The notes beneath the pieces are model-generated. The model worked only from the letters and a program-made list of their open reading frames with translations, was not told the DNA's origin and ran no database searches. The translations under genes were made by a program, and so were the position numbers. From NCBI RefSeq assembly GCF_014643175.1, contig NZ_BMJH01000001.1:372001-436000 (forward strand): 64,000 nucleotides of DNA. Direction: 5' to 3'. Shown here piece by piece: positions 44,287-52,860 of the stretch (the stretch's first letter is position 1; each line of letters starts with the position of its first letter). The DNA comes from Hoyosella rhizosphaerae. Lineage in GTDB: Bacteria; Actinomycetota; Actinomycetes; Mycobacteriales; Mycobacteriaceae.

Positions 44287-45474
44287 GTGGCCAAAGCGCT
44301 AGTGGTAGGCGGGGGAATCGGCGGTCTAGCTACCGCGGTCGGACTCTATCGGTTGGGCTGGGACGTCAAAGTCTATGAAAAGTCGCAACACCTCGGCGAA
44401 GTCGGCGCTGGCCTCAGTCTGTTCCCCAATGCGCTGACCGCCCTTGAGTACCTCGGCGTGCTGTCCGCGATGCCTGTCGCGCACCGGACAATATCTGGGG
44501 GCATACGAACCGACACTGGGCGATGGCTTGCCCGCCAAGACATCTCAGACGATGGCCTTAACGGCAAGGAGTTCCGTGCCGTACACCGAGCGGAACTGCA
44601 CAATGCCTTGAGGGGTGCATTGCCTGAAGACGTTATCGTCACGGGCGCTCGAGTCCTGCACCTCAGCCCAATTGGTGGCGCAACCATCGAGATAGGCGGG
44701 AACACAACTCGCGTAGACAGAGTCGAAGAAACCGCCGATGTCATCATCGCCGCCGACGGCATCCACTCAACTGCGCGCCGAATCCTCTGGCCGATGGTCA
44801 GTCCGCCGGAGTACACCGGCATCACAGCGTGGCGCGGAATCTCAGCTACCCGGCCCGGACACGACTATCCCCTCACACAATCGTGGGGTCGAGGATCAGA
44901 ATTCGGGATCGTCCCACTCGCGGACGGCCGCACCTATTGGTACGCAGCCACTCACTCGGTACCAGGGATAACCTATCCGAACCATCGCACCGAAGTGCTC
45001 ACCCGGTTCGGAAGTTGGCACCAACCGATCCCAGACATCGTGACTGCCAGCGCGCCCGACGACATCGTGCATCACGACCTTTTTCACGTTCGTCAACAAC
45101 CGCAGTCGTTTGTGTCAGGGCGAGTTGTGCTGCTGGGCGATGCGGCCCACGCGATTCCGCCATTTTTAGGGCAAGGTGCCTGCCAGGCGCTCGAAGACGC
45201 GGCCACACTTGCCGCACTGCTTGGTCCGGCCGATACGTCTGCAGGTGCGTCAGTGGAGAGTGCTTTGCGGACGTATGACACCCTGCGGGTCCCGCGGGCG
45301 CGGCAGATTGCACGAGCCACCGCGCTGGCGGCGCAAATCGGCATTCGCGCCCGCGGTCCAATCACAAACCGTGCACGCAATGCCGCTGTGTGGCTCACCC
45401 CGCCAATCCTTGCCCAACGCGCGATGTCACGGATTGCACAATGGGAAGTACCGAGGGACGTACCAACGCGTTAG
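44287..45474 (+). CDS. FAD-dependent monooxygenase (salicylate hydroxylase / HpxO-like class A)
   Basis: The 395-residue protein has the FAD motif VVGGGIGGLATAVGL at the N-terminus, the DG motif region IIAADGIHSTARR near 155 and the GD motif VVLLGDAAHAIPPFLGQGACQALEDA near 280. These are class A flavoprotein hydroxylase hallmarks. The substrate is unknown. A 5-hydroxyisourate hydrolase gene lies 300 bases downstream, so a urate hydroxylase role (as HpxO) is worth testing. GTG 44287 follows AAAAGGAG by eight bases. Confidence 0.85.
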   Translation: MAKALVVGGGIGGLATAVGLYRLGWDVKVYEKSQHLGEVGAGLSLFPNALTALEYLGVLSAMPVAHRTISGGIRTDTGRWLARQDISDDGLNGKEFRAVHRAELHNALRGALPEDVIVTGARVLHLSPIGGATIEIGGNTTRVDRVEETADVIIAADGIHSTARRILWPMVSPPEYTGITAWRGISATRPGHDYPLTQSWGRGSEFGIVPLADGRTYWYAATHSVPGITYPNHRTEVLTRFGSWHQPIPDIVTASAPDDIVHHDLFHVRQQPQSFVSGRVVLLGDAAHAIPPFLGQGACQALEDAATLAALLGPADTSAGASVESALRTYDTLRVPRARQIARATALAAQIGIRARGPITNRARNAAVWLTPPILAQRAMSRIAQWEVPRDVPTR

Positions 45475-45704
45475 AACGGCCAGACGGTGCCCGGAGGTAG
45501 CAAGAACCGGAAGTCGCCCCACGGGGTGTAGCAGGCGATGGTCGTTGGCGGCGGCGGGTATATCAAAATCATCGGCAGCATCTCGCAGTACGGCAACGGC
45601 CGATTTGGTTGATGATCTGCTGCAGCAACACCTGGAACCGTAACTGCCAGCGCGGCCGCGACCATTCCCGTGACCGCCGCACGGCGTAAACTACTTCGCT
45701 TCAT
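45471..45704 (-). CDS. Small secreted protein with Cys pair (member 1)
   Basis: The 77-residue protein has a signal peptide (cleavage near GVAAA-DHQP) and a mature peptide of about 48 residues with YCEMLPMILIYPPPPTTIAC, then GDFRF and a C-terminal VWPF. AGGGGG precedes the ATG. It resembles the product of 48217..48453 in the YCE...C.T..GD..F pattern. It overlaps the 3' end of the convergent monooxygenase by four bases. Confidence 0.7.
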   Translation of the reverse strand: MKRSSLRRAAVTGMVAAALAVTVPGVAAADHQPNRPLPYCEMLPMILIYPPPPTTIACYTPWGDFRFLLPPGTVWPF

Positions 45705-45776
45705 GGAGCCCCCTGCGTGGTGTCGTCCGTTACTGTGTGAGTTTAATTCTAGTTCGTGACAGGAAGGTGACTACCG

Positions 45777-46100
45777 GTGGCGACGATCAGTACTCACGTA
45801 TTAGACACCACACAGGGGCTACCAGCTACAGGGGTCACTGTCGTTCTCCAAGCGCAGGACGGCGCCGAAATCGCCTCCGTTGTCACTGACGGCGACGGCC
45901 GCGTCAGCGACATAGCAGGCGATGATTTACCGACCGGCGTTTTCCGCCTCGTATTCGGAACGGGGCCGTACTTCTCCGCACGCGGGGTGCAGGCATTTAA
46001 CCCCGAAATTGTGGTGTCAGTGGTGCTTCCCGAACACAAGCACTACCACGTACCACTTCTCGTATCGCCGTACTCCTACACCACTTACCGAGGAAGCTGA
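45777..46100 (+). CDS. uraH: 5-hydroxyisourate hydrolase
   Basis: The 107-residue protein matches the transthyretin-like UraH family: N-terminal STHVLDTTQGLPA, the FGTGPYFSARG segment and the diagnostic C-terminal YRGS. It hydrolyses 5-hydroxyisourate to OHCU in urate breakdown. No uricase of the classical type, OHCU decarboxylase or allantoinase lies in the window. The nearby flavin monooxygenase is a candidate urate oxidiser. Confidence 0.93.
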   Translation: MATISTHVLDTTQGLPATGVTVVLQAQDGAEIASVVTDGDGRVSDIAGDDLPTGVFRLVFGTGPYFSARGVQAFNPEIVVSVVLPEHKHYHVPLLVSPYSYTTYRGS

Positions 46101-46103
46101 CCG

Positions 46104-46131
46104 CTGGCCCCGCCGCATAAGGCGGGACCAG
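46104..46131. terminator. Hairpin between uraH and htpG
   Basis: CTGGCCCCGCC (46104-46114) pairs at 10 of 11 positions with 46121-46131 around GCATAA. There is no T-run. It sits between two convergent stop codons and probably acts as a bidirectional terminator. Confidence 0.6.
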
Positions 46132-46144
46132 AACTCCAAGGCCG

Positions 46145-48088
46145 CTAGCTTTCGCCGCCGATGGTGTTCGCGAGTGTGTCCGCAAGCACCTTCGTGAACC
46201 CGGCTGGGTCCTTCAACTCGCCACCCTCAGCTAGTACCGCCATACCGTGCAGCAACTCGGCGGTCGCCTTCACATTATTGCCCTCCGCGTCGCGGGAGTG
46301 GAGAGTCCGCAGCGTCGTCACCAACGGGTGGTTGGGGTTGATTTCCAGAATCCGCTTGATGTGCGGTACCGGTTGACCGGAGGCACGGTACATCCGCTCC
46401 AGCGCAGGGGTGATGTCAAAGTCATCACCAACGAGGCAAGCTGGCGAGGTCGTCAAGCGTGACGACAACCGAACATCCTTGACGTCCTCAGTCAAGGTTT
46501 CCTTCATCCAGTTGAGAAGTTCAGCAAAATCTTTTTCGCGTTGTTCGCGGTCGGATTCGTCGGCCTCCTTCTCTTCCTCGGAGTCGAGATCAACGTCACC
46601 CTTGGCGATGGAGTGGAACTGCTTGCCGTCGAACTCCCGGACCGACTCCACCCACATCTCGTCGACAGGGTCCGTCAAGATCAGCACTTCCAACCCCTTG
46701 GCCTGGAACGCTTCCATGTGCGGTGAGTTTTCCACCAGCTGACGAGTTTCCCCCGTCATGTAGTAGATGCGGTCCTGGCCGTCCTTCATACGGTCGACGT
46801 ATTCGCGCAGTGTTGTCCACCGGTTCTGCTCGTCTTCCGTGTCTTCTTGTTTGCGCGTGGACACGAACGACGACACCTCAAGAAGTGTCTCGCGGTTGTC
46901 TACGTCAAACAGCAGCCCTTCTTTGAGGACTCGGCCGAATTCACCCCAGAACGTGCGGTACTTCTCGGGTTCATTCGCCATCATGTCCTTGATGGTGGAC
47001 AAGACCTTTTTGACGAGTCGCTTCTGAATCCGGGAGATTTGCCGGTTCTGCTGGAGGATCTCACGCGACACATTCAACGAGAGGTCCTGCGCATCAACAA
47101 CTCCCTTGACGAACCGAAGGTACTGCGGCATCAGTTCTTCGCAGTTGTCCATGATGAACACGCGTTTGACGTACAACTGAACACCGCGCTTGTGTTCGCG
47201 GGTGAACAAGTCATGCGGCGCATGCGTAGGCAGGAACAGCAGCGCCTGGTACTCGAAAGTGCCCTCCGCCTTCATGGAAATGACCTCAAGAGGCTCATCC
47301 CATGCGTGGCTGACGTGCTTGTAAAACTCCGCGTACTCCTCGTCCGTCACTTCACTCTTGGGGCGAGCCCACAGAGCCTTCTGCGAATTGAGGGTGACTG
47401 TTTCGGTAACGGTCTCCTCATCGACGGTAGATTCTTTGTCCATCCGGACTGGCCAGGAAATGAAGTCCGAATAGCGTTTGACGATCTCGCGAATTTTCCA
47501 CTCGGCTGTGTAGTCAAAGAGATGATCGTCGTCGTCACTGTCCTTCAAGTGCAACGTGATCGACGTACCCTGCGGAGCGTCCTCTACGTCTTCGATGGTG
47601 TAAGTGCCCGCGCCTTCGGACACCCAACGCGTTGCCGTCGTCTCGCCAACTTTCCGCGTCACCATGGTCACCTTGTCCGCAACCATGAATGTTGAATAAA
47701 ACCCAACACCGAACTGACCAATCAATTCGCTGGGGACTTCGCTGTTCTTTGCTTCAGCGAGAGCGCGGCGCAACTCGGCGGTGCCGGACTTGGCGAGTGT
47801 GCCAATCAAAGTGACCACTTCGTCCTTGGACATACCGATGCCGTTGTCACGCACGGTGAGAGTGCGTGCGTCCTTGTCCGGCGTGATCTCGATATGCAGA
47901 TCAGAGGTGTCAATGTCGAGATCTTTGTTGCGGTATGACTCCAGGCGCGCCTTGTCGAGTGCATCCGACGCATTCGAAATGAGTTCCCGAAGAAACGTAT
48001 CTTTGTTCGAGTAAACAGAGTGAATCAACAACTCGAGAAGTTGACGCGCCTCTGCCTGAAACTCACGTTCTTCAACCTGGGTGCTCAC
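46145..48088 (-). CDS. htpG: Chaperone HtpG (Hsp90)
   Basis: The 647-residue protein is full length, with the GHKL ATPase domain first (ELISNASDALDK, VRDNGIGMSKDE, IGQFGVGFYSTF). The middle domain (NRQISRIQKRL region) and C-terminal dimerisation domain follow. It starts at GTG 48088 with AAAGGA upstream. It is an ATP-dependent cytosolic chaperone, here as a single transcription unit. Confidence 0.97.
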   Translation of the reverse strand: MSTQVEEREFQAEARQLLELLIHSVYSNKDTFLRELISNASDALDKARLESYRNKDLDIDTSDLHIEITPDKDARTLTVRDNGIGMSKDEVVTLIGTLAKSGTAELRRALAEAKNSEVPSELIGQFGVGFYSTFMVADKVTMVTRKVGETTATRWVSEGAGTYTIEDVEDAPQGTSITLHLKDSDDDDHLFDYTAEWKIREIVKRYSDFISWPVRMDKESTVDEETVTETVTLNSQKALWARPKSEVTDEEYAEFYKHVSHAWDEPLEVISMKAEGTFEYQALLFLPTHAPHDLFTREHKRGVQLYVKRVFIMDNCEELMPQYLRFVKGVVDAQDLSLNVSREILQQNRQISRIQKRLVKKVLSTIKDMMANEPEKYRTFWGEFGRVLKEGLLFDVDNRETLLEVSSFVSTRKQEDTEDEQNRWTTLREYVDRMKDGQDRIYYMTGETRQLVENSPHMEAFQAKGLEVLILTDPVDEMWVESVREFDGKQFHSIAKGDVDLDSEEEKEADESDREQREKDFAELLNWMKETLTEDVKDVRLSSRLTTSPACLVGDDFDITPALERMYRASGQPVPHIKRILEINPNHPLVTTLRTLHSRDAEGNNVKATAELLHGMAVLAEGGELKDPAGFTKVLADTLANTIGGES

Positions 48089-48216
48089 GGACGAATCCTT
48101 TCCACACGTTATACGGGCAACAACGGCAAAATTTTACAATCTGTGCCCGACAAAAACGCACACCAACTTAACGCCGTGCGCGAAACGGTGGAATCACGGT
48201 TCGTACAAGTCAACCC

Positions 48217-48453
48217 TCACCAAGGGCGCGAGAACGTCAGATCACCAAAAAGCGTGTGGCAAATAATGATTGGACCGAAGAACGGCAAGGATGACTCCTC
48301 GCAGTACGGGATCAACACCATGTGCGCCGGTGTCGCGCCAGGAAGGTCGCGGGCGGGGGAGTTGGCCGAAGCCATCGCCGGTGCTGCCATTCCGAGACCC
48401 AAAGCTAGTGCTGATCCGGCGATTGCCGTCACGATTCGTCGTTGGATAGCCAT
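48217..48453 (-). CDS. Small secreted protein with Cys pair (member 2)
   Basis: The 78-residue protein has a signal peptide (cleavage near AMASA-NSPA) and a mature peptide with YCEESSLPFFGPIIIC, then GDLTF and a terminal RPW. It shares two Cys, the YCE start, a GD(F/L)xF motif and a terminal aromatic tail with the protein at 45471..45704. GAGGAGA precedes the ATG. It may be a secreted peptide family of this lineage. Confidence 0.7.
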   Translation of the reverse strand: MAIQRRIVTAIAGSALALGLGMAAPAMASANSPARDLPGATPAHMVLIPYCEESSLPFFGPIIICHTLFGDLTFSRPW

Positions 48454-48650
48454 CAGATTCTCCTCGCGCCGTGGTGTCGTACCAAGATGATCGTTCCACA
48501 GCCCACGCAGTTGCGGAAGAGGGTTTCGCTACCTTCATTTTGTGTCCCGTTAACTGAGGTGAAGTACCCCGCGGAACCGCAGGTAAACGGCGTGATCTGC
48601 GACAAGGGTAAGAACTCCGCGGCGCGTCAGAAAAACACGCCGTATTGGTC

Positions 48651-48678
48651 TTGTTTTTTGATGCGGAGATTGCATACT
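48651..48678 (+). promoter_or_regulatory. Promoter for a probably leaderless GNAT gene
   Basis: TTGTTT (48651-48656) and CATACT (48673-48678) are 16 bases apart. The ATG at 48685 lies six bases beyond the -10 element, where transcription would start. No ribosome site stands in front of it. Confidence 0.5.
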
Positions 48679-48684
48679 AATCGC

Positions 48685-49476
48685 ATGATTTCTCCGTTCG
48701 TGCCGGTGGCTGATCCACGGCCGGTGGACACTCCGTGGCCCGACATGGTCTGGCCATTGCCGAGTGGCACACACCTACACGGGGCAGTGGTTCAACTGTC
48801 CCCGCTACGTCCCGACGTAGATGCTCCGGCCCTGTTTGCGGCGCTCGACCATCAACACGTGTGGAACTTCATGCCCATCGCACGACCACAAACTGCCAAC
48901 GACCTGGAGGCCCTACTCCGTGCCCGCGCCGAGCTCCCGAACTGGCATCAATGGGTTGTTCGCACTGTGCAGGAATACCGGGGTGTACTCGCCGGGTCAG
49001 TCGTCGGAATGACCTCATTCGTCAACGCTTCCGTCTCCGACGCAAGGGTCGAGATCGGCGGAACGCTATACGCCCCCGAAGTGTGGGGTAGCGCGGTGAA
49101 CCCGGAAACGAAGCTATTGCTGTTGTCGACCGCATTCGACCACCTCAATGTTGGCCGCGTCGAACTGCGCACCGATACGCGCAACACCCGCTCACAGCTT
49201 GCGATCACTCGACTCGGCGCGATGTACGAAGGCACTCAGCGGCGGTACGCCCGCAGGCCTGATGGCACGGTACGCGACACAGTGCTGTTCTCCATCGTCG
49301 CCGAAGACTGGCCAACAGTCCGGCACAACCTGGTGAACCGCGTTTCGGCATTTGACAGCCAGGCAGGCGGGGCGCTTGAGGTACGCCACCGTCCACATCC
49401 TGATCCATCTCAAACCTCCAGCAACATCACCTCCAGTACAGCCGAGGTGATTCCCCAATCGCAGACCTGCGGCTAA
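48685..49476 (+). CDS. GNAT-family N-acetyltransferase (RimJ/RimL type)
   Basis: The 263-residue protein has the RimJ/RimL-like layout: a substrate segment (WNFMPIARPQTANDLEALL pattern) near 65-90, VGMTSFVNASVSDARVEIGGT, then ALL-STAFDHLNVGRVELRTDTRNTRSQLAITRLGA in the acetyl-CoA region. It probably acetylates a small amine or a protein N-terminus. The last 50 residues are a low-complexity tail. ATG 48685 seems to be leaderless. Confidence 0.8.
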   Translation: MISPFVPVADPRPVDTPWPDMVWPLPSGTHLHGAVVQLSPLRPDVDAPALFAALDHQHVWNFMPIARPQTANDLEALLRARAELPNWHQWVVRTVQEYRGVLAGSVVGMTSFVNASVSDARVEIGGTLYAPEVWGSAVNPETKLLLLSTAFDHLNVGRVELRTDTRNTRSQLAITRLGAMYEGTQRRYARRPDGTVRDTVLFSIVAEDWPTVRHNLVNRVSAFDSQAGGALEVRHRPHPDPSQTSSNITSSTAEVIPQSQTCG

Positions 49477-49669
49477 CCGGCTGGGCGGGTGCACGCGCCA
49501 TCCGCCCTGCTCACTGTCATGCCCGGGGCTTCCGGTAGGTAAGTCAGAGTTGTGTCCCCTTGTTCAAACGCGGGGTCTGCCGCGGGTTCAGGTTGCCATA
49601 ACAGCAAATAGTGTTGCCGTATTGGCTAGGGCTCCCTCACAATCGAGAGATATTCGATATGGGGAGGAA

Positions 49670-50623
49670 ATGATGGGAAATCAGGTGCTCGACCGCTACG
49701 ACGTAGTGGTCATCGGTGGAGGTGCCGCTGGGCTCAATGGGGCACTCATGTTGGGACGAGCGCGCCGCTCAGTCGTCGTGATCGACGCGGGCGAACCACG
49801 AAACGCACCCGCGGACGGCATCCATGGCCTACTCGGGCGCGAAGGAATGCCGCCCAGCGACCTGCTCGCCCTGGGGCGCGCTGAAGCGGAACAGTACGGC
49901 GCCGACATTGTTTCGGCAACAGTCACCAGGGTTCAACGCGATAACGAGGATTTTGTTGTCGAACTGTCGGACACCAGGTCGGTCCGAGCCAGCCGAATTC
50001 TGCTAACCACAGGATTGACCGACGAGCTTCCCGATATACCGGGCCTGCGGCAACGATGGGGCCGCGACGTTATTCACTGCCCGTACTGCCACGGCTGGGA
50101 AGTGCGCGATCAAGCAATCGGGGTATTGGCAACCAGTCCGATGACAGTGCACCAAGCATTGATGTTCCGCCAGCTCAGCGACGACGTTGTCGTCTTCCTC
50201 AACGGGACGCAACTCCCTGCTGAACAGGCCGAGCAGCTCGCGGCGCGCGGGATCACTACGGTGCCAGACCTCGTTGCCGGGGTAGAGGTTGTTGACGACG
50301 CGATCTCGGGCGTGCGACTCCACGACGGCACAGTCATCAAACGCCAGGTAGTAGTCGTCGCGACGCGCATGGTGGCGCGGGCGAATTTCCTCGACGCGTT
50401 GGGGCTGCAACCTCAAGAACACCCGTCAGGCATGGGCGAGTTCATTCCGACGGATGCGATGGGCCGAACCGAGGTCCCCGATGTGTGGGCTGCGGGAAAC
50501 GTCACCGATCTGATGGCGCAAGTGGGCGCATCGGCCGCGGCAGGGGCGGCGGCAGCAGCGCAGATCAACGCTGACCTCGTTCACTCGGACACGCTCGCAG
50601 CTGTTGCGCAGTACAGGCGCTAG
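49670..50623 (+). CDS. Thioredoxin-reductase-like FAD/NAD(P) oxidoreductase
   Basis: The 317-residue protein has FAD-binding VVVIGGGAAGLNGALMLGRARR and the redox region CPYCHGWEVRDQ. The usual TrxB CAxC becomes C-P-Y-C in this group. The NADPH motif is weaker than usual (GVLATSPM), and the C-terminal FAD segment DVWAAGNVTDLMAQVG is present. It is a class of TrxB-like flavoproteins common in actinomycetes, with unknown partner. GGGGAGG lies before ATG 49670. A 58-bp inverted repeat follows. Confidence 0.85.
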   Translation: MMGNQVLDRYDVVVIGGGAAGLNGALMLGRARRSVVVIDAGEPRNAPADGIHGLLGREGMPPSDLLALGRAEAEQYGADIVSATVTRVQRDNEDFVVELSDTRSVRASRILLTTGLTDELPDIPGLRQRWGRDVIHCPYCHGWEVRDQAIGVLATSPMTVHQALMFRQLSDDVVVFLNGTQLPAEQAEQLAARGITTVPDLVAGVEVVDDAISGVRLHDGTVIKRQVVVVATRMVARANFLDALGLQPQEHPSGMGEFIPTDAMGRTEVPDVWAAGNVTDLMAQVGASAAAGAAAAAQINADLVHSDTLAAVAQYRR

Positions 50624-50632
50624 AACCCGTCG

Positions 50633-50690
50633 GTCGTGTGCACAAACTCGCGGTTAAGCACCCGTAATTGTGCGAGTTTGCGCACACAAC
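50633..50690. repeat. 58-bp inverted-repeat element, copy B
   Basis: Left arm GTCGTGTGCACAAACTCGC (50633-50651) and the right arm at 50672-50690 pair at 17 of 19 positions around a 20-base loop. It lies ten bases after the flavoprotein stop and 46 bases before the AbiEi/DUF559 gene. Confidence 0.9.
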
Positions 50691-50736
50691 TGAGCGCACG
50701 GAATCCCTAGCGGCGTCGCATGCGTCAAAACGGGGC

Positions 50737-51594
50737 ATGACACATTTCGACCCGCGGACACCATTCAAGTCGGCCTGTCGTTCCATCCCGCACTACGCCG
50801 CGGGGCGCAAGTACCGGCGGCTGTTTGACGGTGTGTATGCCGACAAGTCGGCCCCGGTGACGCAGGAGTTGAAAGCCCGTGCGGCTTGGTTGTGGGCCGA
50901 CGGCAACTGTGTCCTGTCAGGTGTTTCCGCCGCGGCGGTATGGCGGGTGAAGTGGCTACCAGAAGAGGCACCACCCGAGATCGTGGTCAATAAGGTTGTG
51001 CGAGTTAAGGGCCTCATCGCGCATAGAGACTTGGTGGTGCCGCAGGATGTTGCCGTGCGCTCCGGAATGCGGGTGACCACTCCCGCGCGCACGGCGTTTG
51101 ATCTAGCACGCCGACTCAGTGAGGCCGAAGCAATTCCGTTGGTTGACGCGCTATACCAGGCCACGAATCTGTCCCCAGCTAGCTTGCGCACGTGGGCTGA
51201 GTCGCGGCCGGGATACAAGGGAATACGCAGGTTGCGCCGGGTAATCGAACTGTCGGATGCCGGTGCAGAGTCACCGCGCGAAACTCACCTTCGACTTCTC
51301 ATTATCGACGCTGCACTGCCTCGCCCGGTGTCACAGTATGTGGTTCTCGATCACCGAGGCGGATTCATCGGCCGTGCGGATCTGGCTTGGCCGCATTGGA
51401 AGGTGGCCCTCGAATACGAAGGTGCGCACCATTTCGACGACCCGGTGCAGGCGCGGCGTGACGCGTTGCGGGCGAACGCGTATATGCAGGCTGGGTGGCT
51501 GGTGATCCGTGTAATCAGTGGGATGGTTCGGCAGCCAGACATGTTGCTGAACCAGATCACTAGCACGCTCCGTGCCGCCGGCGCTCCAATCTGA
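50737..51594 (+). CDS. AbiEi-like winged-helix protein with C-terminal DUF559/Vsr-like nuclease domain
   Basis: The 285-residue protein has an N-terminal region like AbiEi-type antitoxin/HTH proteins (YRRLFDGVYADKSAP, then ARAAWLWADGNCVLSGVSAAAVW). The C-terminal domain reads GFIGRADLAWPHWKVALEYEGAHHF, followed by RRDALRANAYMQAGWLVIRV, the DUF559/Vsr-like PD-(D/E)xK pattern with Asp, Glu and a following His. ATG 50737 gives the usual N-terminus, as upstream readings run into repeat copy B. It sits exactly between two copies of a 58-bp palindromic element. No adjacent AbiEii-type toxin is present. Confidence 0.75.
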   Translation: MTHFDPRTPFKSACRSIPHYAAGRKYRRLFDGVYADKSAPVTQELKARAAWLWADGNCVLSGVSAAAVWRVKWLPEEAPPEIVVNKVVRVKGLIAHRDLVVPQDVAVRSGMRVTTPARTAFDLARRLSEAEAIPLVDALYQATNLSPASLRTWAESRPGYKGIRRLRRVIELSDAGAESPRETHLRLLIIDAALPRPVSQYVVLDHRGGFIGRADLAWPHWKVALEYEGAHHFDDPVQARRDALRANAYMQAGWLVIRVISGMVRQPDMLLNQITSTLRAAGAPI

Positions 51595-51599
51595 TAGCG

Positions 51600-51657
51600 G
51601 TTGTGTGCACAAACTCGCGGTGTATTCGCCGCAATTCCGCGAGTTTGTGCACACAAC
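51600..51657. repeat. 58-bp inverted-repeat element, copy C (perfect)
   Basis: The arms at 51600-51618 and 51639-51657 are perfectly complementary over 19 bases. Complementarity continues outward and inward to 23 bases (51598-51620 with 51637-51659). It starts six bases after the nuclease-like gene and precedes the CHAP gene. Confidence 0.92.
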
Positions 51658-51689
51658 CGACGAACCCATATCCCGCTAGACTCGCGAGA

Positions 51690-52289
51690 GTGCGGACGAC
51701 GCCGAAAGACCAAGCAAACAGAGCCTCCCGCCGCATCCCCGCTCTGGCGGCATCGCTCGTCGTCATCGTAGGGCTGGCCTGGGCTGTGGTTGCCTATTTC
51801 GACTTGTGGAACATGGTTGGCCCCCGCGAATTCCCCGCCGTTGAGACTGCCGAGCTTGACGACCGGCAGGCCGCAGTGATCGAGGTGCTGCGCCGAGAAT
51901 TCGCGGAAAATCCGCCGGGAGAAAAATATTCGGAAGGCTCAGACGAAGCATGGTGCGCCAACTTCGTCAGCTGGGTGATGCGGGAAGCCGAAATGCCTCT
52001 GGAGAATCCGAATTCCGGCTGGTGGCGAATACCCGGTGTGTACACGCTCGAGGAGTACTACCGCGCTGACGGACGATTCGAATCGCGTGAGTCAGGGTAC
52101 GAGCCGAAAGTTGGCGACGTTATCCTGTACGCACCGAGGAGCAAGTTCACCCAACACACGAGCATCGTTGTGCGCAACGACGATGGCGTTTTGACGACTG
52201 TCGGCGGCAACGAGTTCCTTCGCGGCGAAGTTGCTGCACGAAACGTCCGTACAAGCCACTCAGGAATTGTTGGTTATGGGGTGCTGTGA
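51690..52289 (+). CDS. Membrane-anchored CHAP-domain peptidase (peptidoglycan hydrolase-like)
   Basis: The 199-residue protein has an N-terminal membrane helix (about 20-42) and a CHAP domain with catalytic Cys in DEAWCANFVSWVM and His in FTQHTSIVV. Such domains cut peptidoglycan cross-bridges or amides. GTG 51690 is favoured: TAGACT at 51677-51682 is a likely -10 element, so transcription would begin almost at the start codon. Upstream readings would translate the 58-bp repeat. Confidence 0.8.
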   Translation: MRTTPKDQANRASRRIPALAASLVVIVGLAWAVVAYFDLWNMVGPREFPAVETAELDDRQAAVIEVLRREFAENPPGEKYSEGSDEAWCANFVSWVMREAEMPLENPNSGWWRIPGVYTLEEYYRADGRFESRESGYEPKVGDVILYAPRSKFTQHTSIVVRNDDGVLTTVGGNEFLRGEVAARNVRTSHSGIVGYGVL

Positions 52290-52413
52290 CGAGGCAAAGT
52301 CTGACGCCCTAGGTGTAAACGGCCGTCCTTACGGGTAACCAGATGGAGTAAGGCGCGATGCGCAGCGACGACAAGCGGACCGTGCAACATCATGCGAGCG
52401 TGAGGAACCATTA

Positions 52414-52839
52414 ATGGACACCACAACGATCGTTACCATCGTCATTATTGTTGTTGCGGTGCTCGCAATCGCTGCGATCATCGGCGTGGCTTTGCGAAGT
52501 CGAACCGATCGACGGCATCGCAGGGCGGAAGAACTACGACACAAGGCCGTGGCCCACCAACACGAGGTCGCTGAGCAAGAAGCTGAGGCGGAAGCCGCTG
52601 CCGCTCGGGCACGCGAGACAAAAGCGCGCGCTGAAGCGCAGGCCGCGGAGGCCGAAATGATGCAGCATCGCGCGACCGAGCAGCGCACTGAAGCGACCAC
52701 CGAACGCGCGAAATTGAATAAGGAATTTGAGCGCGCCGCTGAACTCGATCCAGATTCGGCGCGTAACCGGCCGGGTTCGCCTAACACGCCACGCTCAACA
52801 CACACCCGTGATGAAGGACCGCCGCGCGGAAAAAAGTGA
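52414..52839 (+). CDS. Membrane-anchored coiled-coil protein
   Basis: The 141-residue protein has one N-terminal membrane helix (about 5-28), then a long charged helix rich in Ala, Glu and Arg (about 32-115, probable coiled coil), and a disordered C-terminus. GTGAGGAA precedes the ATG. Similar actinobacterial proteins of this layout are unnamed. Function unknown. Confidence 0.7.
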   Translation: MDTTTIVTIVIIVVAVLAIAAIIGVALRSRTDRRHRRAEELRHKAVAHQHEVAEQEAEAEAAAARARETKARAEAQAAEAEMMQHRATEQRTEATTERAKLNKEFERAAELDPDSARNRPGSPNTPRSTHTRDEGPPRGKK

Positions 52840-52860
52840 GCCGCGCAAGCAAGCTCCACA

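Noticed and set aside
46847-47695. 282-codon plus-strand frame opposite htpG
   Set aside because: It is antisense to a full-length, unmistakable HtpG and has no recognisable domain.
51331-51766. Minus-strand frames containing CTNSR/CAQTR-type peptides around the 58-bp repeats
   Set aside because: These are translations of the palindrome itself and recur at each copy. They are not genes.
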